Origin: Streptomyces sp. NBC_00433
Lineage (GTDB): Bacteria; Actinomycetota; Actinomycetes; Streptomycetales; Streptomycetaceae
Length of the DNA stretch: 64,000 bases
Direction of reading: 5' to 3'
Assembly (NCBI GenBank): GCA_036015235.1
Contig: CP107926.1
Span: 1,798,001-1,862,000 of the forward strand
Below the pieces are notes generated by a model, which searched no databases, was not told where the DNA came from, and worked only from the letters and a program-made list of their open reading frames with translations. Each line of letters starts with the position of its first letter. Position 1 is the stretch's first letter. This document shows, piece after piece, positions 49,879 through 58,008 of the stretch. The position numbers and the translations under genes were made by a program.

Positions 49879-51351
49879 ATGGCATACCCCTGGAAGAGCT
49901 GGGACGCGGCGCTGTTCGCCGAGGTGGCAGGTCGGCATTGGCCGGGCGCGGAGCCCGTGCTGCCACGGTTGAGCCGGGCGGCGAACCACGGGCGGCTGTG
50001 GTGCGCGGTCGCGGCCGGCATCGCGGTGGCGGGCGGCAGGGACGGGCGGCGGGCCGCGCTGCGCGGCATGGGCTCGCTGGCGCTGGCGTCGCTGACGGTC
50101 AACACGGTCGGCAAGGGCACGGTCCGCCGGACCAGGCCGCTGCTGGACGCCGTCCCGGTGATAAGGCGGCTGCACCGGCAGCCGGTCACCTCGTCCTTCC
50201 CCTCCGGGCACTCCGCGTCCGCGGCGGCCTTCGCCGTGGGTGTGGCCATCGAGTCGGCGGGCTGGGGCGCGGCGGTGGCACCGCTGGCGGCGAGCGTGGC
50301 CTTCTCCCGGATCTACACGGGCGTGCACTACCCGAGCGATGTGCTGGTGGGCTGCGCGCTGGGGGTGGGCGCGGCCCTGACGGTACGGGCGCTGCTGCCT
50401 CCCGCGCCGGGTGTTCCGCGGTCGGGTCCGGCGGCGCCGACGCCGTCGCTGCCGGAGGGGCGCGGGCTCCAGGTGGTGGTGAACGCCGCCTCGGGGCCGC
50501 CGCCGCTGCTGACCCCGCCGGAGGTGCGGATCGCCGCGGCGCTGCCGATGGCCGACGTCACCGAGTGCACGGAGGACGACGACCTGGCGGAGCTGCTGGA
50601 GAAGGCGGCGCGCACCGCGGTCGAGGTCGGCGGCGCGCTGGGGGTGTGCGGCGGCGACGGGACCGTACGGCTCGCGGCGGCGATCGCGATGCGGCACCGG
50701 CTGCCGCTGGCGGTCTTCCCCGGCGGGACGCGCAACCACTTCGCGCTCGACCTGGGCTTCAGCACCGTCGAGGACACCGCGCGGGCGGTGCTCGACCGGC
50801 GGGCGGCGGGAGTGGACGTGGCCCGCGTCACCGGTCTCGACACGCCGGACGGGGTGGCCGAGCCCTTCCTCAACACTTTCAGCATCGGCTCCTACCCGGA
50901 CCTGGTGCGGGTGCGGGAGCGCTGGTCGCGGCGGGTCGGGTCGTGGCCGGCGAGCATGCTGGCGGCGGTGCACGTGCTGCGGACGTGTGAGCCGGTGGAC
51001 ATCGAGATCAACGGCAGGCCGCGCTCGGTGTGGCTGCTCTTCGCGGGGAACTGCCGCTATTCGAGTGTCGGCCTGGCGCCGGTGCGGCGGCGCGACCTGG
51101 CCGACGGGCGGCTCGACGTGCGGATCGTGGACGGCGGCCCCTTCGCCAGGACCCGGCTGCTGGGCGCGGCCCTGACCGGGGTGCTGACCAGGTCCCCGGT
51201 CTACGAGACGGCGGAGGTGCCACGGCTGCGGGTACGCGTGCCGGGCGCGGGCGTCCACCTGGCCTGCGACGGCGAGGTGGCGCCCGCGCCACGGGAACTG
51301 CTGCTCGACAAGGCGCCCGGCGGCCTTGTGGTCTACCGCGGACCGCGCTGA
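49879..51351 (+). CDS. PAP2 phosphatase - diacylglycerol kinase-like fusion protein
   Basis: 490 aa. Residues 1-170 form a membrane PAP2 phosphatase with all three motifs (KGTVRRTRP, SFPSGHS, SRIYTGVHYPSD). After a Pro-rich linker (175-200), residues 205-490 are a DAGK/YegS-like lipid kinase catalytic domain (CGGDGTVR, FPGGTRNHFALD, and the C-terminal IVDGGP region). The two activities, one removing and one adding a lipid phosphate, are fused, so the protein may control a phosphatidate or undecaprenyl-phosphate pool. The start ATG is divergent from the HAD gene. Confidence 0.88.
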   Translation: MAYPWKSWDAALFAEVAGRHWPGAEPVLPRLSRAANHGRLWCAVAAGIAVAGGRDGRRAALRGMGSLALASLTVNTVGKGTVRRTRPLLDAVPVIRRLHRQPVTSSFPSGHSASAAAFAVGVAIESAGWGAAVAPLAASVAFSRIYTGVHYPSDVLVGCALGVGAALTVRALLPPAPGVPRSGPAAPTPSLPEGRGLQVVVNAASGPPPLLTPPEVRIAAALPMADVTECTEDDDLAELLEKAARTAVEVGGALGVCGGDGTVRLAAAIAMRHRLPLAVFPGGTRNHFALDLGFSTVEDTARAVLDRRAAGVDVARVTGLDTPDGVAEPFLNTFSIGSYPDLVRVRERWSRRVGSWPASMLAAVHVLRTCEPVDIEINGRPRSVWLLFAGNCRYSSVGLAPVRRRDLADGRLDVRIVDGGPFARTRLLGAALTGVLTRSPVYETAEVPRLRVRVPGAGVHLACDGEVAPAPRELLLDKAPGGLVVYRGPR

Positions 51352-51375
51352 GGACGCGCGGGGGCCGGCCTGGGC

Positions 51376-51804
51376 TCAGTCGGTGCCGCCGACCAGGCCG
51401 GCCAGGGCGCGTACGCCTTCGCCGGAGATGCTGAGCGAGTCCTCGTTGCCGGTGTCGATGGAGAGGATCAGCTCGTCGGACGGCCAGGCGCCGCTGAGCG
51501 CGGCCAGCTGCACCAGCCGGTAGCGGCGGGTCGTCGGCAGGGCCTCCGCCATCCGCGTCTCGGAGGTGAACACCGGCACCAGCTGCCTGCCGTCCTCCTG
51601 CTCGAAGACCGGCAGCTGGATCTCCGGGGGCGGCTCGGAGCCGTCCACGCCTTCCGGGTAGTCGTCGACTGCGGGCACCGGCAGCAGCACCTCGCTGACC
51701 GCGAGGGTGCTGAGCGCGATGACGTTCTCGCTGCCGTTCGCTATCTCGTGCAGCGCGCGCTGCGCGGGGGGCAGTGCGCCGTTGGGGCTGATGTCGTCGG
51801 TCAT
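51376..51804 (-). CDS. SseB-family protein
   Basis: 142 aa soluble protein with the SseB pattern: ALPPAQRALHEIANG, strand LLPVPAV, then VFEQEDGRQLVPVFTSETRMAEALP and C-terminal LSIDTGNEDSLSISGEGVRAL. Members occur widely in actinomycetes and are sometimes linked to type VII secretion regions, but their job is unresolved. It converges on the PAP2-DAGK gene. The EccC remnant lies 13 kb away, so no direct link is claimed. Confidence 0.8.
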   Translation of the reverse strand: MTDDISPNGALPPAQRALHEIANGSENVIALSTLAVSEVLLPVPAVDDYPEGVDGSEPPPEIQLPVFEQEDGRQLVPVFTSETRMAEALPTTRRYRLVQLAALSGAWPSDELILSIDTGNEDSLSISGEGVRALAGLVGGTD

Positions 51805-51918
51805 CGCTTCTGTGTCCTCTCGCCGCGGGGGCTCGTCGCGCGAATACGGTCTCGGACCGCTGAACCCGGCGCGTACCCATCCCTCGGCGGTCCATGCCGT
51901 CCGGTCCGTGAAATGACG

Positions 51919-51949
51919 TTGACCAGGGACGTGGTCGGCCGGTTAGCGT
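51919..51949 (+). promoter_or_regulatory. Putative promoter for a leaderless GNAT transcript
   Basis: TTGACC (51919-51924) and TAGCGT (51944-51949), 19 bp apart; the ATG at 51956 lies 7 nt after the -10 element with no ribosome-binding site in between. Confidence 0.5.
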
Positions 51950-51955
51950 GCGCGC

Positions 51956-52561
51956 ATGGTCGCCGAGCACCCCGCACCCACTGTCCTCGAAGGCCGCCGT
52001 GTCCGGCTGGAGCCGCTGGATCCGGCCGCGCACGCCGCCGCGCTGTTCGCCGCGGGCGGCGGTGACGAGGAGGTGTGGCGCTGGCTGCCGGTGGAGCCGC
52101 CGCGCAGCCGGGACGAGATACGCGAGCTGGCCGGCCGGGTCGTCACCGGCGCCGAGGAATCGGGCGGGCTCGCCTTCGCGGTGGTCGACCGGGCCGGCGG
52201 GCAGGCGGTCGGCTGGACCACCTACTGCGACGTGAGCGCCGTCGACGAGCGGCTGGAGATCGGCTGGACCTGGTACGGACGGGCGTACTGGCGCACCGCG
52301 GTCAACACCGAGGCGAAGCTGCTGCTGATGGGCCACGCCTTCGACGAGCTGGGCTTCGGCCGGATCTGCTGGAAGACCGACCTGCTCAACACCCGCTCGC
52401 AGCAGGCCATCGCCCGGCTCGGGGCGGTCCGGGAGGGGGTGTGGCGGCGGCACCGGCTGCGGTCGGACGGGGTGACATGGCGGGACAGCGTCTTCTTCTC
52501 GATGCTGGCCGACGAGTGGCCGGACGCGCGGCAGCGGCTGCGCGCCCGGCTGGCGGACTGA
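51956..52561 (+). CDS. GNAT N-acetyltransferase (RimJ/RimL-like)
   Basis: 201 aa. The acetyl-CoA fold is clear: RLEPLDPAAHAAALF, QAVGWTTYCDV, LEIGWTWYGRAYWRTAVNTEAKLLLMGHAF and the C-terminal FGRICWKTDLLNTRSQQAIARLGAVREG strand-helix used by RimL-type enzymes. It probably acetylates a protein N-terminus or a small amine; the target is unknown. ATG 51956 appears leaderless. It converges on the RNA ligase gene, ending 11 bp from its stop. Confidence 0.9.
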   Translation: MVAEHPAPTVLEGRRVRLEPLDPAAHAAALFAAGGGDEEVWRWLPVEPPRSRDEIRELAGRVVTGAEESGGLAFAVVDRAGGQAVGWTTYCDVSAVDERLEIGWTWYGRAYWRTAVNTEAKLLLMGHAFDELGFGRICWKTDLLNTRSQQAIARLGAVREGVWRRHRLRSDGVTWRDSVFFSMLADEWPDARQRLRARLAD

Positions 52562-52571
52562 ACTTCCTCGG

Positions 52572-53639
52572 TCACTCGTATTCGGTGCCGCCCTTGCGGG
52601 TCAGATACGCGTCGCCGACGACCTTGGCGACGGCCCGGCTGCCGATGACCGGGCTGTAGGTGTCGTCGGCGGTGCGGACGACGACACCCTCGCGGATGTG
52701 CTCGCCCCGGCCGGAGACCGTCTCGCGGCCCTGGGCCAGCTCGAGTATCCGGTCCAGGTCGAAGGGACCGTGGTAGAGGCGCGGCACCAGCGGCAGGTCG
52801 CCGACCGGCAGGTCGGCCGGGTCGAGCCAGCCGATCCGGCCGCCGATCTCCGCGCACACGTCGAAGGCGGCGTAGCCGGGCAGCTCGCGGCGGGCGTCGA
52901 CGCCGTAGCCGAGGTCCTGCACACCGCCGCCGTAGACCTCGCCGTAGATGCCGACCCTGGTCGCGCCGAGCTTTCCGGCCAGGTCCGCGGCGAGCTGCGG
53001 CAGACCGTAGCCGCGCACCGCACGCCAGTAGAGATTGCCGGGTGACTCGACGAGGGCCAGCCGCTGCGAGCCCAGGCCCTTGGACGTGACGTGGATCGCG
53101 CCGGTGTCGGCGTGGTAGGTCAGGCAGCAGGCGGTGCCGTGCAGCTTCTCGGTGACGGTGACCAGGTCGCCGGGCGCGAAGATGTCCGGGTGGCGCTTGA
53201 GGTTCTCGATGTCGATCCACGGCAGCAGGTCGGGGGCGGACTCCACGTCGCCGCTCATCGAGACCGGCACCGGCGGCACCCATTTGGTGATGCCGAGGCG
53301 CTCGGCGAAGTCCTCGTCGGCGGCCGCGGCGCTCGCCAGGTCGGTGCCGTCGAGCACGGCGGGGCGGCACACGATGCCCTGGGACAGCTCCCCGCGCAGC
53401 CGCACCGCCCGCACGCGGTTGGCCGCGCTGCCCGCGAGCCGTCCGGTCAGGCCCAGCTCGTCGATCAACGGGTCGGGCAGCACCGCCTGTTCGGGGATGT
53501 ACACCGCGAACTCCCCCGTGCGGAAGGCGCCCTTGGCGACCACCGCGCGATACAGGCCGACCTGCGCCAGCTCCAGCGCATCGGCGTTGGGGTGCTCCAC
53601 GATGGTCAGCTGCTCGGCGGTCACCCGCAGTGTGGACAT
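52572..53639 (-). CDS. ATP-dependent RNA ligase, Deinococcus DraRnl (Rnl5) type
   Basis: 355 aa. An N-terminal OB-like domain (1-100) precedes a covalent nucleotidyltransferase domain. All key motifs are present: motif I EKLHGTA with the adenylated Lys165, motif III GEVYG (233-237), motif IV EGVVVR (317-322) and motif V RAVAKVV (335-341). The domain order OB-first is that of the Deinococcus radiodurans Rnl family, which seals nicks with a 3'-OH on the RNA strand. Likely RNA repair or tRNA repair after damage. GGGGAAGGGGAC precedes ATG 53639. Monocistronic; no RtcA/Pnkp partner is nearby. Confidence 0.85.
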   Translation of the reverse strand: MSTLRVTAEQLTIVEHPNADALELAQVGLYRAVVAKGAFRTGEFAVYIPEQAVLPDPLIDELGLTGRLAGSAANRVRAVRLRGELSQGIVCRPAVLDGTDLASAAAADEDFAERLGITKWVPPVPVSMSGDVESAPDLLPWIDIENLKRHPDIFAPGDLVTVTEKLHGTACCLTYHADTGAIHVTSKGLGSQRLALVESPGNLYWRAVRGYGLPQLAADLAGKLGATRVGIYGEVYGGGVQDLGYGVDARRELPGYAAFDVCAEIGGRIGWLDPADLPVGDLPLVPRLYHGPFDLDRILELAQGRETVSGRGEHIREGVVVRTADDTYSPVIGSRAVAKVVGDAYLTRKGGTEYE

Positions 53640-53766
53640 GGCTGTCCCCTTCCCCCGACTCCCCCGTCGGCATCGTGATCGCCCCTGTGACCAGGGGCGC
53701 CGCGACCACTGTGGCGGGCGGGGCACGGGCCCGGCCACCGGTTTAAGCGTGCCCCGCGTCCGGGGT

Positions 53767-55911
53767 TCAGTCGGCGGGACCTATGGTGTCGGGCCGCATC
53801 AGGAAGTCGTAGCGGGCGGGCAGCGGGTGCTCGGCTCTGGCCGCGGCCCGCACCGCGTCGGTGATCTCGCCGTCGCCGGCCACCAGGCGCTCGGCCACGG
53901 CATGCCAGGTCTCGCTCAGCTCCTCGGCCCCCTCTCGCAGGTCGGCGACGACGATCCCGGCGTCCAGCAGGGCGCGGGCGGCGGCCGCGTCCCCTTGCGC
54001 CAGTGCCGTACGGGCGCGCAGCAGCCTGACGCGTCCGTCGTCCAGCGGTGCGGCGAGCAGGCGCTCGGCCTCGTCGGCACGGCCCGCGGCCAGCAGCACG
54101 GGCACCGCCTCGACCAGCAGCGCGCGCTGGACGGTCCGCGCCTGCGGCCCGTACTCCCCCGCGGTGGCCTGGAAGCCCTCCCAGGCGGCGACATAGTGCT
54201 CGGCTGCCTGCCCGGTCCTGCCCGCGACGCTGTCGGCGACGGCCAGCGCGCGGTGGCACCAGGGCGAGGGGTGGGCGGCGAGCGAACGCTCCCAGCTGCG
54301 CACTGCCTGCGCCCGGTCGTCGGCGGCCCACTGGGCGATGCCGAGGTAGTAGTCGAGGAACCACTCGTTGCCCGGGTAGGTGTCGGCGGCCTCCAGCAGT
54401 TCGCGCCACTGCGGGGACACCAGGCACGGGCCGGGCGGGGCGCCCGCTGCCGGCCGGGGGAAGACGCCGGCCAGCAGCAGCTCCAGCCAGGGCTTCTGCG
54501 GGTCGCCGAGGGTGGTCGCCTCGAAGGGGGTGCCCGGCAGCCGGAGGTGGCCGCGCTCGGCCTCCAGTGCGCCCCAGCCGGAGCCGGTGGCCAGGATGTC
54601 CTTGGGCTCGGCGTCGGCCTGCGCGAGCCAGTCGGCATAGGCGGTGTCGACGGCCGCGCGCGGCAGCGCCGCCTCCAGCCGGGCGGCGGCCTCGGCGCGG
54701 GCCGCGGACCAGTCCTCGGAGTGCACCAGCTCCGGGTCGGCGCTGAGCGGGCCGTAGGCCTCCAGCCAGGACAGGTCGGTGTCCGCGGGCATCGGGATGT
54801 GCTCGAACTGGGTGCGGGCCAGGCCCGCCTGGATCTCCAGATAGCCGCCGGTGCCCGGCTCGGTGAGCCACTCCTGCCAGCGCCGGCCGCCGCTGCCCCG
54901 GCCCCACCAGAAGATCTTCCGCCCGCGCAGCAGGTCGGTGGACGTCTGGACCAGGCCGTGGCCCTCGCAGTCCAGTGCGGTGATCCAGCGGCGGTCGTCG
55001 CCGCGGACGTCGAGGAAGTAGTCGGCGGGGTGCCGCGACCCGGCCGGGTAGCTGACATCGGGACCGCCGGCCGCCGGGACCGGCAGCCCGACCTGGCGCA
55101 GTGCGCGCTGGTGCCCGAAGTGCCAGGCCGCCTCCGCCGGCGCCAGCACACGGGTCCCGTCGGTCTCGGGGACGGCGGTGTTGGACCACCAGTAGGCGGG
55201 GACGGTGCGGTCGTGCGGATTGCGGACCCGGATGCCGACGTAGAGGAAGTCGGAGTCCTCCGGGAGCCACAGGTCGATCTGAAAGGCCAGGTCGCGCAGC
55301 CGCTCCCATTCCCACAGCCGGAGCATCTCGCCGCCGTCGGGCGCCGGCACCCGGCCGGCGTGCAGCGGGGCGCAGGTGTGCGCGGCATGCCCGGTGGCGC
55401 CGAGATTCCACTCGACGCCGCCGGAGAACCAGGCGCCGGCCAGCGCGAAGTCCGCGGGCTGGAACACCGGGTTGCGGTAGAGCAGTTCCCGCCCGGTCGG
55501 CTTGTGGAAGAGCGAATACAGCCGCCCGCCGAGGCCCGGCAGCACGGTGGCGCGCAGCCGGCTGTTCTCGATCACCAGGGCGTCCAGCGCGGCCGGCTCG
55601 CGGTCCCGCCCGTAGCCGTCGAGCAGCCGCACCGGGAGGACCGTCCGCAGGGGTGCGTACCCGATCTGCCGCACCATGTCGGCGGGCAGCCCTCCGAGGT
55701 CGGCCGCGTCGAGCCGGTGCAGTTCGCCCTGCGGGCGCAGCGCGGGCAGCGGATTCTCCGGTCCGAGCGGGGCGGCCGGGATGCTCACCTTCGTACTGCG
55801 CACGGTCGTAGCCAAGGCCACCTCATCCGGTTCGTCGGGTACGGGCCGGCCGCCGCGGTGCGGCGGGCCGTCGTCGGGGGGTGCGGGACTGACGCTTCTG
55901 ACGATCACCAT
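53767..55911 (-). CDS. DUF5107/TPR protein, putative carbohydrate-processing
   Basis: 714 aa. After a 40-residue polar leader the first domain (about 55-330) is a beta-sandwich of DUF5107 type, related to galactose-mutarotase/aldose-1-epimerase folds (LPGLGGRLYSLFHKPTGRELLYRN). It is followed by a helical region and TPR-like repeats (about 480-700, ending in an RADEAERLL-containing array). Such proteins are often found near glycoside metabolism genes. An excellent GGAGG, 7 nt upstream, supports ATG 55911 over the later TTG 55815. No neighbour reveals the sugar. Confidence 0.78.
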   Translation of the reverse strand: MVIVRSVSPAPPDDGPPHRGGRPVPDEPDEVALATTVRSTKVSIPAAPLGPENPLPALRPQGELHRLDAADLGGLPADMVRQIGYAPLRTVLPVRLLDGYGRDREPAALDALVIENSRLRATVLPGLGGRLYSLFHKPTGRELLYRNPVFQPADFALAGAWFSGGVEWNLGATGHAAHTCAPLHAGRVPAPDGGEMLRLWEWERLRDLAFQIDLWLPEDSDFLYVGIRVRNPHDRTVPAYWWSNTAVPETDGTRVLAPAEAAWHFGHQRALRQVGLPVPAAGGPDVSYPAGSRHPADYFLDVRGDDRRWITALDCEGHGLVQTSTDLLRGRKIFWWGRGSGGRRWQEWLTEPGTGGYLEIQAGLARTQFEHIPMPADTDLSWLEAYGPLSADPELVHSEDWSAARAEAAARLEAALPRAAVDTAYADWLAQADAEPKDILATGSGWGALEAERGHLRLPGTPFEATTLGDPQKPWLELLLAGVFPRPAAGAPPGPCLVSPQWRELLEAADTYPGNEWFLDYYLGIAQWAADDRAQAVRSWERSLAAHPSPWCHRALAVADSVAGRTGQAAEHYVAAWEGFQATAGEYGPQARTVQRALLVEAVPVLLAAGRADEAERLLAAPLDDGRVRLLRARTALAQGDAAAARALLDAGIVVADLREGAEELSETWHAVAERLVAGDGEITDAVRAAARAEHPLPARYDFLMRPDTIGPAD

Positions 55912-56055
55912 GGAACAGCCTCCGTGGCTCTCTGAACAGGCCCCACCTCAGTCAGGGTTGGGCAAAACTGCTGTAATCGGTCACCTTGGCGGCGGGCTTC
56001 CCGGACTCGCCCGCGACCGGGTTGGTTGTCGGTATTCGCTGCTACAACGGAGCCC

Positions 56056-56832
56056 ATGACGACTTCGCCGGCGCCGCGGTTCGATGAATGGCTCGATCTG
56101 ATAGCCGAGCAGTCCGCCGCGCTGCGCTCCGCCGCGCGCAAGGCGCCCTCCGACGCCAGGATCCCGGCCTGCCCGGACTGGACGGTGCCGGACCTGCTGG
56201 CGCACGTCGGCGGAATACAGCGCTTCTGGGCCGCCGCCGTCACGGCCGGCCCCGCGACCCGCCCGCCGGCGGACGGCCAGGTGCCGGACCGGGCGCCGAC
56301 CGGTGATCTGCTGGAGTGGTCGGAGCATTCCACGGCGGCGCTGCTCGCCTCGTTGCGCGCCGCGGGTGCGGACGCGCCGTGCTGGACCTGGTGGGCGGAC
56401 TCGGGCAACGCGTCCACGGCGGGCGCGGTCGCCCGGCACCACGTCCATGAGGTCGCGGTCCATGTCAGGGACGTCCAGGACGCCACGGGTGTCCCCGAAC
56501 CCCTGCCGTCCGGGCTGGCGATGGATGCCGTCGATGAGTTCCTCCACATCCTTTTCGGCTCGATGGACGGTTGGCCGCACTCCCCCGCCCGGGTCGCTCT
56601 GGTCGCGGACGAGGGCCGGTCCTGGACGCTGATCCTGGACGCGACCGGCGCCTCCGCCGTGCTCAGCGCCGTGGGCGAGGGACGGCCCGAGGCCGACGCG
56701 ACCGTGTCGGCCCCGGCGAGCGACCTGCTGCTCGCCCTCTACCGCCGGGCACCCTGGGGCTGCGGGACCCTGCGGGTGACCGGGGACGCGGCCCTCGTAC
56801 GGCAGTTGGTGGTCTGGCCGCCGGTCGACTAA
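56056..56832 (+). CDS. Maleylpyruvate isomerase-family (mycothiol-dependent) protein
   Basis: 258 aa. The DinB-like four-helix N-terminal domain (1-160: IPACPDWTVPDLLAHVGGIQRFW, metal-site HHVHEVAVHVRDV) joins an SCP2/MDMPI_C-like C-terminal domain (175-258). ATG 56056 follows CGGAG. The family uses mycothiol as cofactor or leaving group, consistent with an actinomycete host; the reaction is not identifiable. It is separated by 145 bp from the divergent DUF5107 gene. Confidence 0.85.
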   Translation: MTTSPAPRFDEWLDLIAEQSAALRSAARKAPSDARIPACPDWTVPDLLAHVGGIQRFWAAAVTAGPATRPPADGQVPDRAPTGDLLEWSEHSTAALLASLRAAGADAPCWTWWADSGNASTAGAVARHHVHEVAVHVRDVQDATGVPEPLPSGLAMDAVDEFLHILFGSMDGWPHSPARVALVADEGRSWTLILDATGASAVLSAVGEGRPEADATVSAPASDLLLALYRRAPWGCGTLRVTGDAALVRQLVVWPPVD

Positions 56833-56864
56833 GGACGTACCTTCCTGATAAAGGGGTGATGCCC

Positions 56865-57527
56865 ATGTCAGGTCGAGCGTGGCAAGCGGCCGGTGTGACG
56901 GGTGGGGCTCTGCTGTTGGTTGCCGGCTGCGCCTGGGGCGGCCACAAGGACCCGCCGGCGTCCCTGGACCCCACCGAAGCCCCCGGCCCTCCGGTCGGCA
57001 GCATCGAGCACCCCCGCCCCGTCGACTGCACCGACGGTGCGACTCCGCTGCCCAGCCGGACGACCGAGCCGACCCGGTCGGCCGACCCCACCGCCACCGC
57101 CGGCCGCCCGTGGTCGCCGCCCGTCTCACCGCCGGCCAGCCCCCGGCACGACGACGTCACGGTCGGCCCGTTGACACTGGCCGGCCTGCGCGGCCTGTCC
57201 GGTGGCGACCAGGACGCCCACGGCGTGCACAATGCCGACGGCTGGCACTATCTGGTCGGCGCGTCCGTCCGTGACGGCGGGGCGGTGACCGTCACGATCG
57301 GAGCCGAGCAGCGTGCCCGGGCGGGTCTGGAATTCGGCGGCAGCCAGAGCATGGCTCCCACGCCCGCGGTGACCTTCTACGCATGCGCCGATGCGGCGAC
57401 CTCCTATCTCGGTGCCTTCTTCGTGGCGGGTGACGGCCGGGCGTGTGTGCCGCTGGACATCCGGGTGGGTGACGCCGCGCCACAGCGAGTGGTGATCTCC
57501 TTCTTCGACGGCCAGTGCCCTGCATAG
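56865..57527 (+). CDS. Secreted lipoprotein of unknown function
   Basis: 220 aa. The lipobox LLLVAGC (Cys about 22) follows a hydrophobic signal sequence. Residues 25-95 form a Pro/Thr-rich, presumably extended stalk; residues 100-220 are a compact, probably all-beta domain. AAGGGG precedes ATG 56865 at the right spacing, better than the ATG at 56859. It lies 32 bp from the preceding gene and 9 bp from the ankyrin gene, so the three could be co-transcribed, but no functional connection is evident. Confidence 0.75.
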   Translation: MSGRAWQAAGVTGGALLLVAGCAWGGHKDPPASLDPTEAPGPPVGSIEHPRPVDCTDGATPLPSRTTEPTRSADPTATAGRPWSPPVSPPASPRHDDVTVGPLTLAGLRGLSGGDQDAHGVHNADGWHYLVGASVRDGGAVTVTIGAEQRARAGLEFGGSQSMAPTPAVTFYACADAATSYLGAFFVAGDGRACVPLDIRVGDAAPQRVVISFFDGQCPA

Positions 57528-57536
57528 GGTGGGCCC

Positions 57537-57974
57537 ATGACCGAGCCGACCCCAGGACAGCGCCCCGAGCCCGACACCGAGCGCGAGCCCGCCCACGACC
57601 CAGAGGTGCTGCAACTGGCGGGGCAGGTCTTCGATCTCGCCCGGCAGGGCGACACCGCGAAACTCGCCGCCTACATCGATGCCGGCGTCCCGGCGAATCT
57701 GGCCAACGACAGCGGCGACACGCTGCTGATGCTTGCCGCCTACCACTGCCACGCGGACACCGTCAGGTCGCTGCTCCAGCGCGGCGCGGAGACCGACCGG
57801 GCCAACGACCGCGGCCAGACCCCGCTGGCCGGTGCGGTCTTCAAGGGCGACCAGGACGTGATCAGCGCCTTGGTCGAGGCCGGCGCCGACCCGACGGCCG
57901 GGGCTCCTTCGGCCGTCGACACGGCCCGGATGTTCGGCAAGGCCGACCTGCTCACCCTTTTCGGCGCCGCGTGA
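57537..57974 (+). CDS. Small ankyrin-repeat protein
   Basis: 145 aa with about three ankyrin units (residues 38-135: NDSGDTLLMLAAYHCHADTV, NDRGQTPLAGAVFKGDQDVI, then AGADPTAGAPSAVDTARMFGKADL). It is cytoplasmic, with no signal. Such single-domain ankyrin proteins in streptomycetes probably bind a partner protein; the partner is unknown. ATG 57537 follows AGGG. Confidence 0.85.
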   Translation: MTEPTPGQRPEPDTEREPAHDPEVLQLAGQVFDLARQGDTAKLAAYIDAGVPANLANDSGDTLLMLAAYHCHADTVRSLLQRGAETDRANDRGQTPLAGAVFKGDQDVISALVEAGADPTAGAPSAVDTARMFGKADLLTLFGAA

Positions 57975-57983
57975 CCCTCCTGG

Positions 57984-58008
57984 CCGGGCGGCGGGACATG
58001 ACGCCCGG
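57984..58008. terminator. Hairpin between convergent ankyrin and allantoicase genes
   Basis: CCGGGCG (57984-57990) pairs with CGCCCGG (58002-58008) around 11 nt, directly between the two stop codons, fitting a bidirectional terminator. Confidence 0.45.
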
